From Mikania micrantha (Eukaryota; Streptophyta; Magnoliopsida; Asterales; Asteraceae), in the NCBI GenBank assembly GCA_009363875.1, contig CM018683.1:67752187-67816186 (forward strand): a stretch of DNA of 64,000 bases, read 5' to 3'. Shown here piece by piece: positions 18,340 through 28,404 of this stretch. The notes beneath the pieces were generated by a model. The model worked only from the letters and a program-made list of their open reading frames with translations. It did no database searches and was not told the origin of the DNA. The stretch's first letter is position 1. Each line of letters starts with the position of its first letter. Made by a program: the position numbers and the translations under genes.

Positions 18340-20061
18340 CTACTCCAACTGCATTGCCTCCACCCAGCCATTGTCTTTGAGTGCTGTGTGATAGTTCTTT
18401 GGCTCTTGCTGACTCACAAATAAAGCATGAAGAAAAAAATTTGACAATTGACTTCTTGTGGAAACACCAGCAGAAATATCACCAAGAACTTGAGATAATG
18501 GATGATCCTTCAGTTCTTGATATGGAATAAGATCAGTGCAAGTGTTTGCTGGGGGTGCATCTGCTGCAGATGTTGATGAAGACCCAGGAAACAGTTCAGC
18601 AGGAATTTCAAATGATGTAGAAGAATCCAGAATTTCATCAGCATTTGTATTTGGAGGAACAACTGGAGCAGGAGGAGCATCAGATTTAGCAGACATAGGC
18701 ATATTGTCACTAAATCTGAACAAATGAGTACTTTCATCTTCATCATCATGGCATCCTTGTGAGGTTGCTGGAGAAGCTGTTGGTGGAAATGCTTTAGGTG
18801 CATCATCTTCCACACCAATAGACTTATCTTGGGATGAATAAGATTCATGTTGCAATATGTCTAGATTAAACAGCTCAACAGGATTTTGTGGAATAGAGTC
18901 TTTTGGACATTCATTGAATTTGACATGAAGATTTTCTTCAACCATCTTTGTTCTGCAGTTGAACACTCTGTAAGCCTTGCAAGTTGAAGAATAGCCAACA
19001 AAATATCCTGCATCAACTTTGGAGTCAAACTTTTTAAGTTGATCTTTGGTATTGAGGATATAACATGGACACCCAAAAGCTCTGAAGAAGGAAATCAAAG
19101 GAGTCAAATTATGAAGCAGTTCATAAGGAGTTTTCAACCACCTTTGATTCACTAAAACCCTGTTGTGCACATAACAAGCAGTATTGATAGCTTCCGCCCA
19201 GAAAGTCAATGGCAAGCCAGAATCAGCCAGCATTGTTCTGGCAGCTTCAATCAAGGTTCTATTTTTCCTTTCAACTACACCATTTTGTTCAGGAGTTCTA
19301 GGGATGCTATACTGCCTCTTGATTCCCTTAGACAGATAAAATTCATCCAGAATATGATTTCTGAACTCTGTTCCATTGTCACTCCTTACACACTTGACAG
19401 GAAGAGAATATTGCTTCTCAACATACAACACAAAGTTTGTAATGGACTTGGCAACCTCATCTTTTGAGTGTAAGAAAAAGGTCCAGACAAACCTTGAGTA
19501 ATCATCAACAATTACTAAGCAATACTTCTTCTTTGCCATACTCATAACCTTCACTGGCCCAAACAAATCCATGTGCAACATTTGCAAACAACCAGTGGAT
19601 TTGGGATCACCAATTGGAGGAAAAGAAACTTTGTGTTGCTTCCCTTTCAAGCAAGCAGTGCAATTCTCATCACAACTAAAATCCTTCATTGGAAGACCTC
19701 TGACCAATCCATGTTTCACCAGTTGATTCATGTTTTTGAGATTCACATGACTTAATCTTCTATGCCACAGATTTGATTCCTGGAGAGAGGCCTTTGAAAA
19801 TAAACAAGGATGACCTTTAACAGAAATTTTCTTTGACAAATCAAAGGCATAAACCTTTCCCACTCTATTAGCCTTAAGGAGAGTATACTCATCTAAGACT
19901 TTGCCAATCAGAGGCAACACTTCAGAAGACAGTATTCTGCAGTCTTGCTTGGTGAAAAGAGAAATGTGCCCCTTATCACACATCTGACTAACACTCAGAA
20001 GATTATACTTAAGATTCTCTACATGATTCACATCATCAAACCTTATCTCACCATTTGTCAC
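18340..20061 (-). CDS. pol: Copia-1 protease end and integrase
   Basis: A 573-codon open stretch. Its first 80 residues are the C-terminal part of the aspartic protease (NLKYNLLSVSQMCDKG). The integrase zinc domain has H100, H105, C134 and C137 (LWHRRLSH, CTACLKGKQ). The catalytic triad is D165 (LHMDLFGPV), D228 (VRSDNGTEF) and E264 (NGVVERKNR). The integrase C-terminal part follows (AFGCPCYILN, GYFVGYSSTCKAYRVF), then a Ser/Pro-rich linker into RT. The apparent ATG at 20061 is not the true start: a one-base loss in GGAAAGGTTTTGTG near 20065 separates it from the upstream protease. Confidence 0.9.
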   Translation of the reverse strand: MTNGEIRFDDVNHVENLKYNLLSVSQMCDKGHISLFTKQDCRILSSEVLPLIGKVLDEYTLLKANRVGKVYAFDLSKKISVKGHPCLFSKASLQESNLWHRRLSHVNLKNMNQLVKHGLVRGLPMKDFSCDENCTACLKGKQHKVSFPPIGDPKSTGCLQMLHMDLFGPVKVMSMAKKKYCLVIVDDYSRFVWTFFLHSKDEVAKSITNFVLYVEKQYSLPVKCVRSDNGTEFRNHILDEFYLSKGIKRQYSIPRTPEQNGVVERKNRTLIEAARTMLADSGLPLTFWAEAINTACYVHNRVLVNQRWLKTPYELLHNLTPLISFFRAFGCPCYILNTKDQLKKFDSKVDAGYFVGYSSTCKAYRVFNCRTKMVEENLHVKFNECPKDSIPQNPVELFNLDILQHESYSSQDKSIGVEDDAPKAFPPTASPATSQGCHDDEDESTHLFRFSDNMPMSAKSDAPPAPVVPPNTNADEILDSSTSFEIPAELFPGSSSTSAADAPPANTCTDLIPYQELKDHPLSQVLGDISAGVSTRSQLSNFFLHALFVSQQEPKNYHTALKDNGWVEAMQLE

Positions 20062-21352
20062 AAAACCTTTCCTATAATATAACCCTTAGCATCATTTCCA
20101 AAGGATACAAATCCCTTCCTTCCTGTAAAATAGTCATTAAGAAGAGATCTGCTCCCAGTCATATGCATGGATCCTCCACTGTCAACATACCAGATGCTAT
20201 TTTGGCATGCTGAAGGACCCTGCATACATCAACACACTCAGTTAGACTTTGGGACCCAAACCAGTTTGGTTTTGGGTCTGTTAACACATGAAGAAACAAA
20301 ATTAACATTTTCATTTGAACCAACACTTGAATCATTCTTTTCAAAAGATTTAACCTTGGTTTTTGACCTTGGTTTCTTCTTATGAAATGAAGCAACAGAT
20401 GCCTCTGCTAGATTGACTCTTCCTAGCAATTGTTGTATCATTAACATCAGTTGATTATGGTTTTGTGTCAATATTTTGATTTCATTTGACACATTAGGAC
20501 CTGACTTTTGATTTTTGTGTTTGATCACCTTAGTGTCTTTAATTGATGAAGAATCTTTCAAGTGTTGTTTCTTTGAATCTGGAACAACCCCTTTACCTTT
20601 CTTGGAGTTACTTGATTCATTTCCTTGTGAGGTTTTTCCAGATTTTGAAACTACTGATGATTCTGGTACAAACTTGGAACTAAATTCATTTTTCATTTTG
20701 AGTATGTTCTTGTTTTTGTTCTTAATTTTATTGAATTTAGAACCTTTCCTGTACCAGCATTCATCAGATGAATGATTAAACAACCTACAAATTTCACAAG
20801 GCACCCTCTTGTGTTTCTCCCTGTGAGTATTGACAAGTACTGAAGACTTAGATACAGAATTTTTCTTCTTCAGTACTTGTGTAACATCAGACTTTGTAGA
20901 CTTTTTGACAACAACTGATGTGTTGACAACCTCTGAAGAGTTATTCTTCAGTACTTGTCTATCAACACCATTGTCATCAGCAGTTGTAACATTACCAGCT
21001 TTTTCTATAACTGCTGATGAGACACTTTGGCTTATAACAAGCCGTGCATCTTTCTCTCCAGTGCCATGCCCCTCTGACTCAATCAGTTTTAAATTTAATT
21101 CATTGAAAACTTTTTCATCAGGATTAATCTCAACTAAGACACTATCCTGACATGTGTCATTCTGAATGACATTTGTACACCCAATTGAATAAGAATATGT
21201 CTCAATATCAACAGTGTCAGACTCAGATTTGCATGCACTTAACTCACCTTCAAATGATTCTTCAGCATCAGACTTTTCTGAAGATTTGGTGGATTGGTAT
21301 ACAATGTCCCCTTCAGACTCACAATCAAGATTTTTTGGTGTATAATCAGCTG
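20062..21352 (-). CDS. Copia-1 gag C-terminal part and protease start (frameshifted)
   Basis: In a shifted frame after gag, this encodes an acidic linker, a second Cys/His motif (CEICRLFNHSSDECW, about 20765-20804) and a Lys-rich region ending WVPKSN with a TGA at 20238-20240. The protease active site follows in the same frame (YVDSGGSMHMTG, about 20155-20190), where Copia-2 has DSGASRHMTG. The frameshift from gag is a one-base loss in the C-run CCCCCC at 21351-21358 (G-run on the plus strand). A second TGA lies between WVPKSN and the protease. The WVPK-x-N-TGA boundary also occurs in Copia-2, so that stop may be natural and not damage. Confidence 0.7.
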
Positions 21353-23269
21353 GGGGGCAGTGTGATTGTATCCAATACCAAACTTCACATTTGATACTGT
21401 TTGTTTGTTTAATAACATCTCAAACCCCTTGCAAGACTCAACCCATCTTTCACACTCTACTTGGGTTGCTGCAAGTGTTTGTTTCAGATCATTGTGTTTC
21501 ACAAGCATTACTTCCACCTTAGCCATTTCATCAGACAATTGACACTTGAGTTTATAAATTTCAAACTCTTTTTCATTCAAAACTTTCTCAAATTCAGTTT
21601 TATTCTTAGTCACAGCCTTTTCTAAAGCCAACTTCTCATTGATTAATTCAACATTTATTTCTCTAATGGAAGCAAATGCTGAAATACATGATTCTGAACA
21701 CAACTTAGCTTTTGATTCAGATGATACCTGAGATGTTGAAGAAGTTGAACTTGAGGTGTCAGTTGAATCAATAGCCATCAAGGCAAGATTCCCAAATGGG
21801 TTATCTCCACAATGTGGACCAGCTTCAGAGTAGAGCTGCATATTGAAGTCAGATAAGTCATCAGGTAAACTACTCCAATCAGCTACTCCAGGGGTGAAGA
21901 AGCTCTGATGTTGTTGTTGTTGAAGCTGTTGATTTGTTTGAGATTTGCTGGGATCAGGAAGAGCAGGTGATTGTGAAGGAATTAATGCTGGAGTGTGAGT
22001 AGGTTGAGGCATGTAAAAGCAAGGATATGGATACGGCATAGGACTTTGTGGAACAAAATGGGCTGGATAAAATTGTTGTTGACTGGTTCCAGAAGATTGT
22101 TGTCCTTTGTTTGGTGTGTTGTTGTTTGGAAAGGTCACAAACGGTGCAGAAGAACTAGGTCCAGTTGATTTGCACTCTCTAGCAAAATGACCAAGCCTGT
22201 GACACTTGTGGCATCTCAACTTCCCTTTGTCAAAACCAACTTTGGTTTTGCCAGATAATCCAGGGAATTTTCTTCCTGTTCTTTTGTAGAACTTTTGAGA
22301 TCTGATGTTGATTAATGCCATTTGACTCAAAATGTCCATTTCCTCTAGATCATCATCTGGTATTCCTTTCAAGTCATCCATCACAAAACACAAATTATCA
22401 CCATAATTTCCTGCATTACCATCAACTCCCACAAAAGCATGTTCAGTATTGTTAGTAGAAAAATCAATATGTTCATCATAAGAACATTCAGACCCATTAA
22501 ACTCGGACTCTTGACCAATCAAAGCAGTATTGCCGGGAATAAAGTCATCAGTGAGCTTGCCAGATGAAGACAGCTTTCTTTTCTGTTCTACCTCTCTCTC
22601 AAATGTTAAGAGTTTCCCATGGAGTTGGGTGAGAGATAGATGTTCTAGATTTGCACTGGAGCGTAGGACAATAGTATAAGTATCCCATCTCTCAGGCAAT
22701 GATCTAAGAAATCTGTTGTTCATCTGACTATTAGTATATTCCTGCTTAACCATTTTTAATTCAGAAATCAAACATGAGAACCGCTCAAATTGTTGAGTTA
22801 ATGATTCACCCTTTCTATGAGAAAAGGTCTCATACTGCTGAGCAAGGATTTCTCTAGTGTTTGCTAAAACCTCATCGGTTCCACCGAATTGTTCTTTCAG
22901 TGCAACCCAGAGATCATGAGCAGTATCATGATGCATCAAGCCGGAATAAATCTCATTCGGCAAAGCCATGGCTAGAATACCATGAGCTTTCGCATCAATT
23001 TCAAACAATTTGATATCCTCATCTGAATACATATCCGATGGTTTCGGAATCATGATTTTAGTTTCAGGATCAGTGATCATGGGTTTATACGGACCATGCA
23101 CTACAGATTTCCAACATCCTGCACTGTTAATTGACAAGTGGTGTAGCATTCTACGTTGCCAAATGTTGTACTCACTCCGAACCAGCATCGGAGGCTTGGT
23201 TGCGGAGCCAGTGTTGTGCGGATCATTGTTTGGAGTTGTCATGATTTCAGATTCAATCAATATCAACAA
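21239..23269 (-). CDS. gag: Copia-1 gag
   Basis: A 676-codon ORF; the likely start is MTTPNNDPH at about 23242 (codon 10). The Copia gag core has YNIWQRRMLHHL near residue 45, then a run including DLWVALKEQF and LTQQFERFSCLISEL. A CCHC zinc knuckle CHKCHRLGHFAREC lies at about residues 350-364. A Gln/Pro-rich part and a coiled-coil-like region follow (EKALEKAV to MLVKHNDL, about 550-620). The last 35 or so residues are out of frame relative to relatives because of the C-run deletion near 21352. Gag forms the virus-like particle and binds the element RNA. Confidence 0.88.
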   Translation of the reverse strand: MLILIESEIMTTPNNDPHNTGSATKPPMLVRSEYNIWQRRMLHHLSINSAGCWKSVVHGPYKPMITDPETKIMIPKPSDMYSDEDIKLFEIDAKAHGILAMALPNEIYSGLMHHDTAHDLWVALKEQFGGTDEVLANTREILAQQYETFSHRKGESLTQQFERFSCLISELKMVKQEYTNSQMNNRFLRSLPERWDTYTIVLRSSANLEHLSLTQLHGKLLTFEREVEQKRKLSSSGKLTDDFIPGNTALIGQESEFNGSECSYDEHIDFSTNNTEHAFVGVDGNAGNYGDNLCFVMDDLKGIPDDDLEEMDILSQMALINIRSQKFYKRTGRKFPGLSGKTKVGFDKGKLRCHKCHRLGHFARECKSTGPSSSAPFVTFPNNNTPNKGQQSSGTSQQQFYPAHFVPQSPMPYPYPCFYMPQPTHTPALIPSQSPALPDPSKSQTNQQLQQQQHQSFFTPGVADWSSLPDDLSDFNMQLYSEAGPHCGDNPFGNLALMAIDSTDTSSSTSSTSQVSSESKAKLCSESCISAFASIREINVELINEKLALEKAVTKNKTEFEKVLNEKEFEIYKLKCQLSDEMAKVEVMLVKHNDLKQTLAATQVECERWVESCKGFEMLLNKQTVSNVKFGIGYNHTAPQLIIHQKILIVSLKGTLYTNPPNLQKSLMLKNHLKVS

Positions 23270-23460
23270 AATTCAAGTGAATTAACACAAACTTGAACCA
23301 ATTGATTCAAAACAAATTGATATTGAAAAACAAATCAACAGAAGTTAACAGAAAACTTCAATCTATAACAAATTCTTACTAATCGGCTAACTCGATCAAC
23401 TTAGAGAACAAAATTTGAGCAGTTTCAGAGATCAATTGTTTAATCGATCAATGATTAACC

Positions 23461-23474
23461 AGTTCTGATACCAA
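23461..23474 (-). other. Copia-1 primer binding site
   Basis: The minus strand reads TTGGTATCAGAACT, an initiator-Met-type site next to the 5' LTR edge at 23476. Confidence 0.85.
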
Positions 23475-23475
23475 T

Positions 23476-24036
23476 TGTAAGATCAGATGTTCTCATTTGA
23501 TCAATAGCAGCGGAATTCAACGATGAATTAGCTCAATATTAGCAAGAACAAAGTTAATTCAATCAAACAGTAAAGCACAAGTTTGTTATAGAAAGAGAAT
23601 TTCTGCAAAAGGAATAATTCTTTCAATCGCAATAACTTCGTTAATCAATTCAATGTGTCAACTGCCCTAATATAGAAGCAGTGACGTCTGATGATGTCAC
23701 AAGATGTTGACATCTAACAGACAAAATATAACTACTGAAAATAACTAAACTACTGAAAGAAGACTACAACATCTGATGAGTAAAATACTCATCAGACTTT
23801 TTACAAGTATTGAAAGGAAACTACTGAAGACTAAACTAAACACCACAACAGCTGAAAGCTAACACTTCAGCTGTTGTGAACAACGTCTGAAGACTTGTTC
23901 TTCAGAGCTTGTAACTCTTCAGATCTTCTCTTCAACACTTGTTTGTCTTCAGCCTTTGTGTTCTTTTTCAGTTGTTGTGAGCCTGTGGGACTTAGAGGAT
24001 TTTCTGATCAGGCTCATTGGTTCTTTTGGTCCAACA
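23476..24036 (-). repeat. Copia-1 5' LTR
   Basis: 561 bp, two differences from the left LTR. The CATCAGA-type word cluster (about 23683-23960) lies upstream of the TATA-like box at 23669. Confidence 0.92.
23669..23675 (-). promoter_or_regulatory. TATA-like box of Copia-1 LTR
   Basis: The minus strand reads CTTCTATATTAGGGC, just downstream of the motif cluster. Confidence 0.4.
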
Positions 24037-24041
24037 AGGGA

Positions 24042-24237
24042 TAAGGGGTTTTTTTTCGTACAAATCCTGTGTGTTAGCCATTTACTTCATTTTCGTATTC
24101 AGAATATCCTTAAGAATCCTTGGGATATCCTGACGATTGGCCTGATATATTCGAAGTATTTATTTATAAAACACAACACCTCACTTTTCTAAATCGGTTT
24201 TGTTAAAAGTTAAGCTTGTTAATTTTTACCCGAAACA
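24042..24237 (+). repeat. Tat 5' LTR, second part
   Basis: Continues the LTR after the AGGGA duplication (24037-24041) and ends CCCGAAACA just before the primer site. Confidence 0.8.
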
Positions 24238-24240
24238 ATT

Positions 24241-24258
24241 TGGCGCCCACCGTGGGGC
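24241..24258 (+). other. Tat primer binding site
   Basis: TGGCGCCCACCGTGGGGC follows the LTR. This sequence is a recurrent primer-site signature of Tat-group Gypsy elements. Confidence 0.8.
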
Positions 24259-24321
24259 AAACTTGTGTTTTTATAACAAAAACCTTGTTTAAAGGCGTTC
24301 TCTAAAGAAATATAAAGAAAA

Positions 24322-24810
24322 ATGGCTTCACAACCGAGATCAACATCTGCATTACCTACTGTTTCTGCTGCTACTACTAACGTGCCTTCGCAGAATCCTG
24401 TTTTCACCAAGAAGTCTGATAACTCTGGAAAAAAGACAAACTTTTGTGGCTGAAAGTGTTCCTTCGACAAGAATGACACTACTGCTCATGTGCTTGTATC
24501 TAACAATGATATTTTAAGCATGTTTCAACAAGTACAGCACCAAATGATGGATCAACAATGGATGAATCAAAGACTTCTCAGGGAAATGGAATACTTAAAG
24601 GCTGAGAAGAACAAGCAAGTCAAAGTTACTACGCCGATAGCTCCAAGGATCCTTGATTTTGGAACGTCAAGGATATCCAGGAATCATTCCGGAGATTTTA
24701 TCCCTATGCGAACCAGTATCGAAACTTCATCAGGATCCCAAGATCTGGGAATATCTCGGGATAATCTTCTTATCCCTAGAACATCACTCCCTACACCATT
24801 TACCGGTAAC
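24322..24810 (+). pseudogene. Tat gag, N-terminal part (broken)
   Basis: Starts ATGGCTTCACAACC at 24322 after the leader. A TGA ends the first frame near 24450 after CGTTNF-like decay. A shifted frame then resumes, with Met/Gln-rich residues (SMFQQVQHQMMDQQWMNQRL at 24518-24580) typical of the Tat gag N-terminus. Gypsy-2 interrupts it at 24815, and the gag core continues at 54406. Confidence 0.65.
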
Positions 24811-24815
24811 ACTTA

Positions 24816-26918
24816 TGTCACACCCCCACCTCTCATCACCTGAGATGATGTCATTCGTGACTTTGACATAATTGCGGAAGCATAGTAGTGATGTCTCAGA
24901 GATGAGGTATGACTTACTTGATCCGATATCATAGCACACAGATTAACTTAAAAGAAATACATTACAAGGATCGCCATTACAATTAACAGTATAGTTTACA
25001 AACTAGGTTTATTACATAACAACTTATTTAATTACAAACTTATGAAGTGCGTCCTCTCCCAGTGGTCACTGTCTTCTTGCAAAAGTTTTATGTTTAAAAA
25101 CGTCAGCATAAAGCTGGTGAGTCCGTAAGTTCATGTTCAACAATATGATATGTTATACAACTTCTTAAAATATTCAGTTCAACAAAACCATGGGACCCGT
25201 ATCTAGTTCCTTTCGGACGTGACTTTACAATCTTCGAAGACATTACCTACTGGTAATCTCTTATGCCTCATTGTCTTAATGCCTATCACAACATTAAGAA
25301 GTTATAGTAAAACAGGTAACAAACATTCACAGCAAGGGGAGTTGCAAGCTCCTAGCAAATTGGTTGTCAGCCGATAGTACTATCATTGTTCCCTGTTCGG
25401 CCCCACATGGGTTCACTAGATACAGTTAAGGAATGAGGACTTTTAAGTTCTGTGATAGTGTTCTGTTCTCCAGGCAAAATCCCATAAAATCCACAAGTTC
25501 TCAACAATCACATGAAATCACTTAGATAACAGTGATACATATCATATAGTTCTGAAAATTTCCACAGTGCTACCCCGATGTTTATAAAAGATTAAAAAGA
25601 AAAGGGGTTGTATGAAACTCACCTGATAACTCAGAAGTAGCAGAATATCTTGCAACTGATAATAAAGAGGTGATTCTGCATTTATTTATGTTTAATGAGT
25701 TATTTAGGTTTTAATTTACTGATTAGATCTTTCTGAACATTCAATGTCAAAGACATTGCTTTGAAAGTCATCAAATTGAGGTTAAATATTTAATCAAGTA
25801 TTTTAATGTTGTATCATACAATGTATGATAATGTAGAAATCTACATTGAATTAGATTCCTAATACAATATCAATAACACGCTTGATTAATCAGAATAGTC
25901 TCGGATTAACCAAATAGTTAATGTTGTTGATTATAATGCTAAAGCAGTTTCTAAACAAATTAATAGCTTAGGAATGATCAATCCTTGTTATTGATTACCT
26001 AAATATCATGAAATATCATGATGTAGTATTAGAATAGGTTTAATAACCATGTTTAACATACTAATCTCACTGTTATCATAAACATCAAATAATTGTTCCA
26101 ATAAGTATGTTAACGATTGTGATTAGTTTAAAACACTTGGATTTAACCTTGCATTTCAAAGATTAATCAAACTAATCACCTACATTGTCATAATGAAATG
26201 GTTTAAACCATTATAATCATGGGTATGATTTCATGCAAATTGGGCATTACAACGGATCAAAACAAGGATTTACCCGTTAAAACACCGTGTTCTTCGTTTA
26301 TAATCAATCCTAGCCATCATCTAGGCAACAATCACCAATCCTAACTATATCATTACGTTCAAAATCAAGATCTAATCAATCATTATCAAACTAGAAGGTT
26401 AAAACGAACTGTTACCTATTCAGATGGATCTCTAACTTCAAAACAACAATCAGTACTTGTAGATATGATCCCTGGTGCGATCTTTGAGTTCAAAGGGCTT
26501 CAAATCTGAGTTTGGATGATGAAAAGCTCGTCTGGTCGTCCTCTGGAGCGAATATGTTCGAGAATGAAAATGAAATATCATTTTGCATGAAATCTAATGA
26601 AGAAATCTGATCCGTCGCGTACCGCAAAGAAATCCAGAGAAATCAGATATTTTTCGACCATCGCGTACCGCCGAGAACCCTCAACCCATCCTTAGCGTAC
26701 CGTGACGAGCTCAGAAGTTCAATACTTAGAAATTTTCTTCGTTTTTTGATTCCGGACAATCCAGGACTCCATTTCGCACATGGTTTTCGTCCACGTTCAT
26801 CACTTCTCGCATACTTTCCATCTGTAACAATTACAATAGTTGAATCGACGTGGATTTCTAGAACGATCACATGTGGTCATGTCATCGATGACGTAATTTC
26901 TCAATTGCAATTGTCACA
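24816..26918 (-). repeat. Gypsy-2 3' LTR (2103 bp)
   Basis: TGTCACACCCC...TTGTCACA on the plus strand. It contains GCGTACCG words at 26615-26705. It lacks a 50-bp segment present in the other LTR near 54040-54110. Confidence 0.88.
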
Positions 26919-26935
26919 GTCTCCTCTCGTTAGAG
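26919..26935 (-). other. Gypsy-2 polypurine tract
   Basis: The minus strand reads CTCTAACGAGAGGAGAC directly before TGTGACA. Confidence 0.7.
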
Positions 26936-26952
26936 TAATTTCGTCCCGAAAT

Positions 26953-28404
26953 TTAGGGAAGCCTTACTTGATGACAATCGTTTATGAGAATATATGTGGG
27001 TATTTTTCTTTCATTAGATCTTCACGTTCCCACGTATACTCGGGTCCACGTTGCAAGTTCCATCGCACCTTAACAATTGGTATGCGACTACGTTTCAGCA
27101 CTTTCACTTCTCGATCCATTACCTCTACCGGTTCTTTACTGAACTGAAGTTTTTCATCAATTTAAATATCTTCGAGAGGTATGATCAATGATTCGTCAAG
27201 TAGGCACTTTTTCAGATTTGATATATGAAAGACATCGTGAATGTTACTGAGTTCAAGAGGTAACTCAAGTCTGTAGGCTACTGATCCAATTCGTTCAAGA
27301 ATTTTGAATGGCCCTACAAATCTTGGTGAAAGTTTACCTCTCTTTCCAAATCTGAAAATGCCCTTCCAAGGTGAAACTTTCAACATTACTCGATCACCTA
27401 TTTGGAATTCTAACGGTCTACGACGATTATCAGCATAACTCTTTTGACGATCACTAGCAGCTTTAATTCGTTCTTGAATGAGTACGATCTTATCAGTTGT
27501 TTCTTGAATGAATTCTGGGCCTATGATTTGATTTTCACCTGCTTCCGACAAACAGATAGGTGATCTACACTTGCGACCATAAAGTGCTTCGAATGGAGCG
27601 CATTAAATACTGGTATGGTAGCTGTTATTGTACGAGAACTCAACAAGTGAAAGATGAATATCCCAGCTACCTCCAAAATCAATCACATAGCTTCTGAGCA
27701 TGTCTTCAAGAGTTTGATTCGTCCGTCAGTTTGTGGATGATAAGTTGTGCTCATATTGATTTGTGTGCCCAAAGCATTCTGAAGAGTTTGCCAAAATCGT
27801 GACAAAAATCGACTATCTCTGTCAGAAATGATAGAGATTGGTACTTCATGTCGAGATACAATCTCATTAACATAGAGTTTAGCTAGTCGATCCATAGAAT
27901 AATCTTCTCGGATGGGTAAGAAATGCGCAGATTTAGTAAGGCGATCAACGATAACACATATCGAGTCATGATTACGTGAGGTTCTGGGTAGTTTAGTGAT
28001 GAAATCCATAGAGATCTGATCCCATTTCCACATGGGAATCTCAGGTTCCTGCAATAACCCAGAAGGTCGTTGATGTTCAGCCTTAACTTTGAGACATGTT
28101 AAACATCGATCCACGTATTCTGCTATGTGTTTCTTCATTCTAGGCCACCAGTAAATATCTTTAAGATCTTTATACATTTTATCAGCACCTGGATGAAAAG
28201 AATACCTGGATTTATGCGCCTCATCCAAGATAATTTTTCTAGAGTTACCGAATAAAGGAACCCAAATTCGGCTTTTTAAATACAACACTCCATCAGTCTT
28301 AGTGTCGAGTTGCTTATCTAATCCTCTTAGTTCCTCAGCAGGATAGTTCGTTGCTTGTAAAGCTTGTTGCTGAGCTTCTTTAATCTGAGGAATTAGACTG
28401 GTTT
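26953..28404 (-). pseudogene. Gypsy-2 integrase and chromodomain (broken)
   Basis: The zinc domain includes HKSRYSFHPGADKM and CLTCLKVK. Core Asp residues sit in ISMDFITKLPR and IISDRDSRF. The stretch around the catalytic Glu is damaged: PQTDGR is followed by a small deletion and frameshift near 27725, so the expected QSE motif is missing. The frame resumes downstream (FQIGDRVMLKVSPWKG, GPFKILERIGSVAYRL, VFHISNLKKC). After a TAA near 27164 a chromodomain follows (PVEVMDREVKVLKR, VKVRWNLQRGPEYTWE) to a stop at 26953. Chromodomains guide chromovirus integration to chromatin. This copy cannot make active integrase. Confidence 0.85.

Larger units (their letters stand above)
12347..24036 (-). mobile_element. 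Copia-1: SIRE-like Ty1/Copia retrotransposon, 11.7 kb
   Basis: Two 561-bp LTRs (12347-12907 and 23476-24036, offset 11129) differ at only two positions I could see (near 12752 and 12817). The 5-bp duplication AGGGA flanks it (12342-12346 and 24037-24041). On the minus strand the order is LTR, primer site, gag, protease, integrase, RT-RNase H, a 620-bp spacer, a 1041-codon third ORF, purine tract, LTR. A third ORF in this position is typical of the SIRE lineage. It carries a few single-base breaks but is otherwise nearly intact. It sits inside the 5' LTR of the Tat element. Confidence 0.92.

Noticed and set aside
12347..24036. An endogenous pararetrovirus
   Set aside because: LTRs, a target duplication and Copia domain order (integrase before RT) exclude it.
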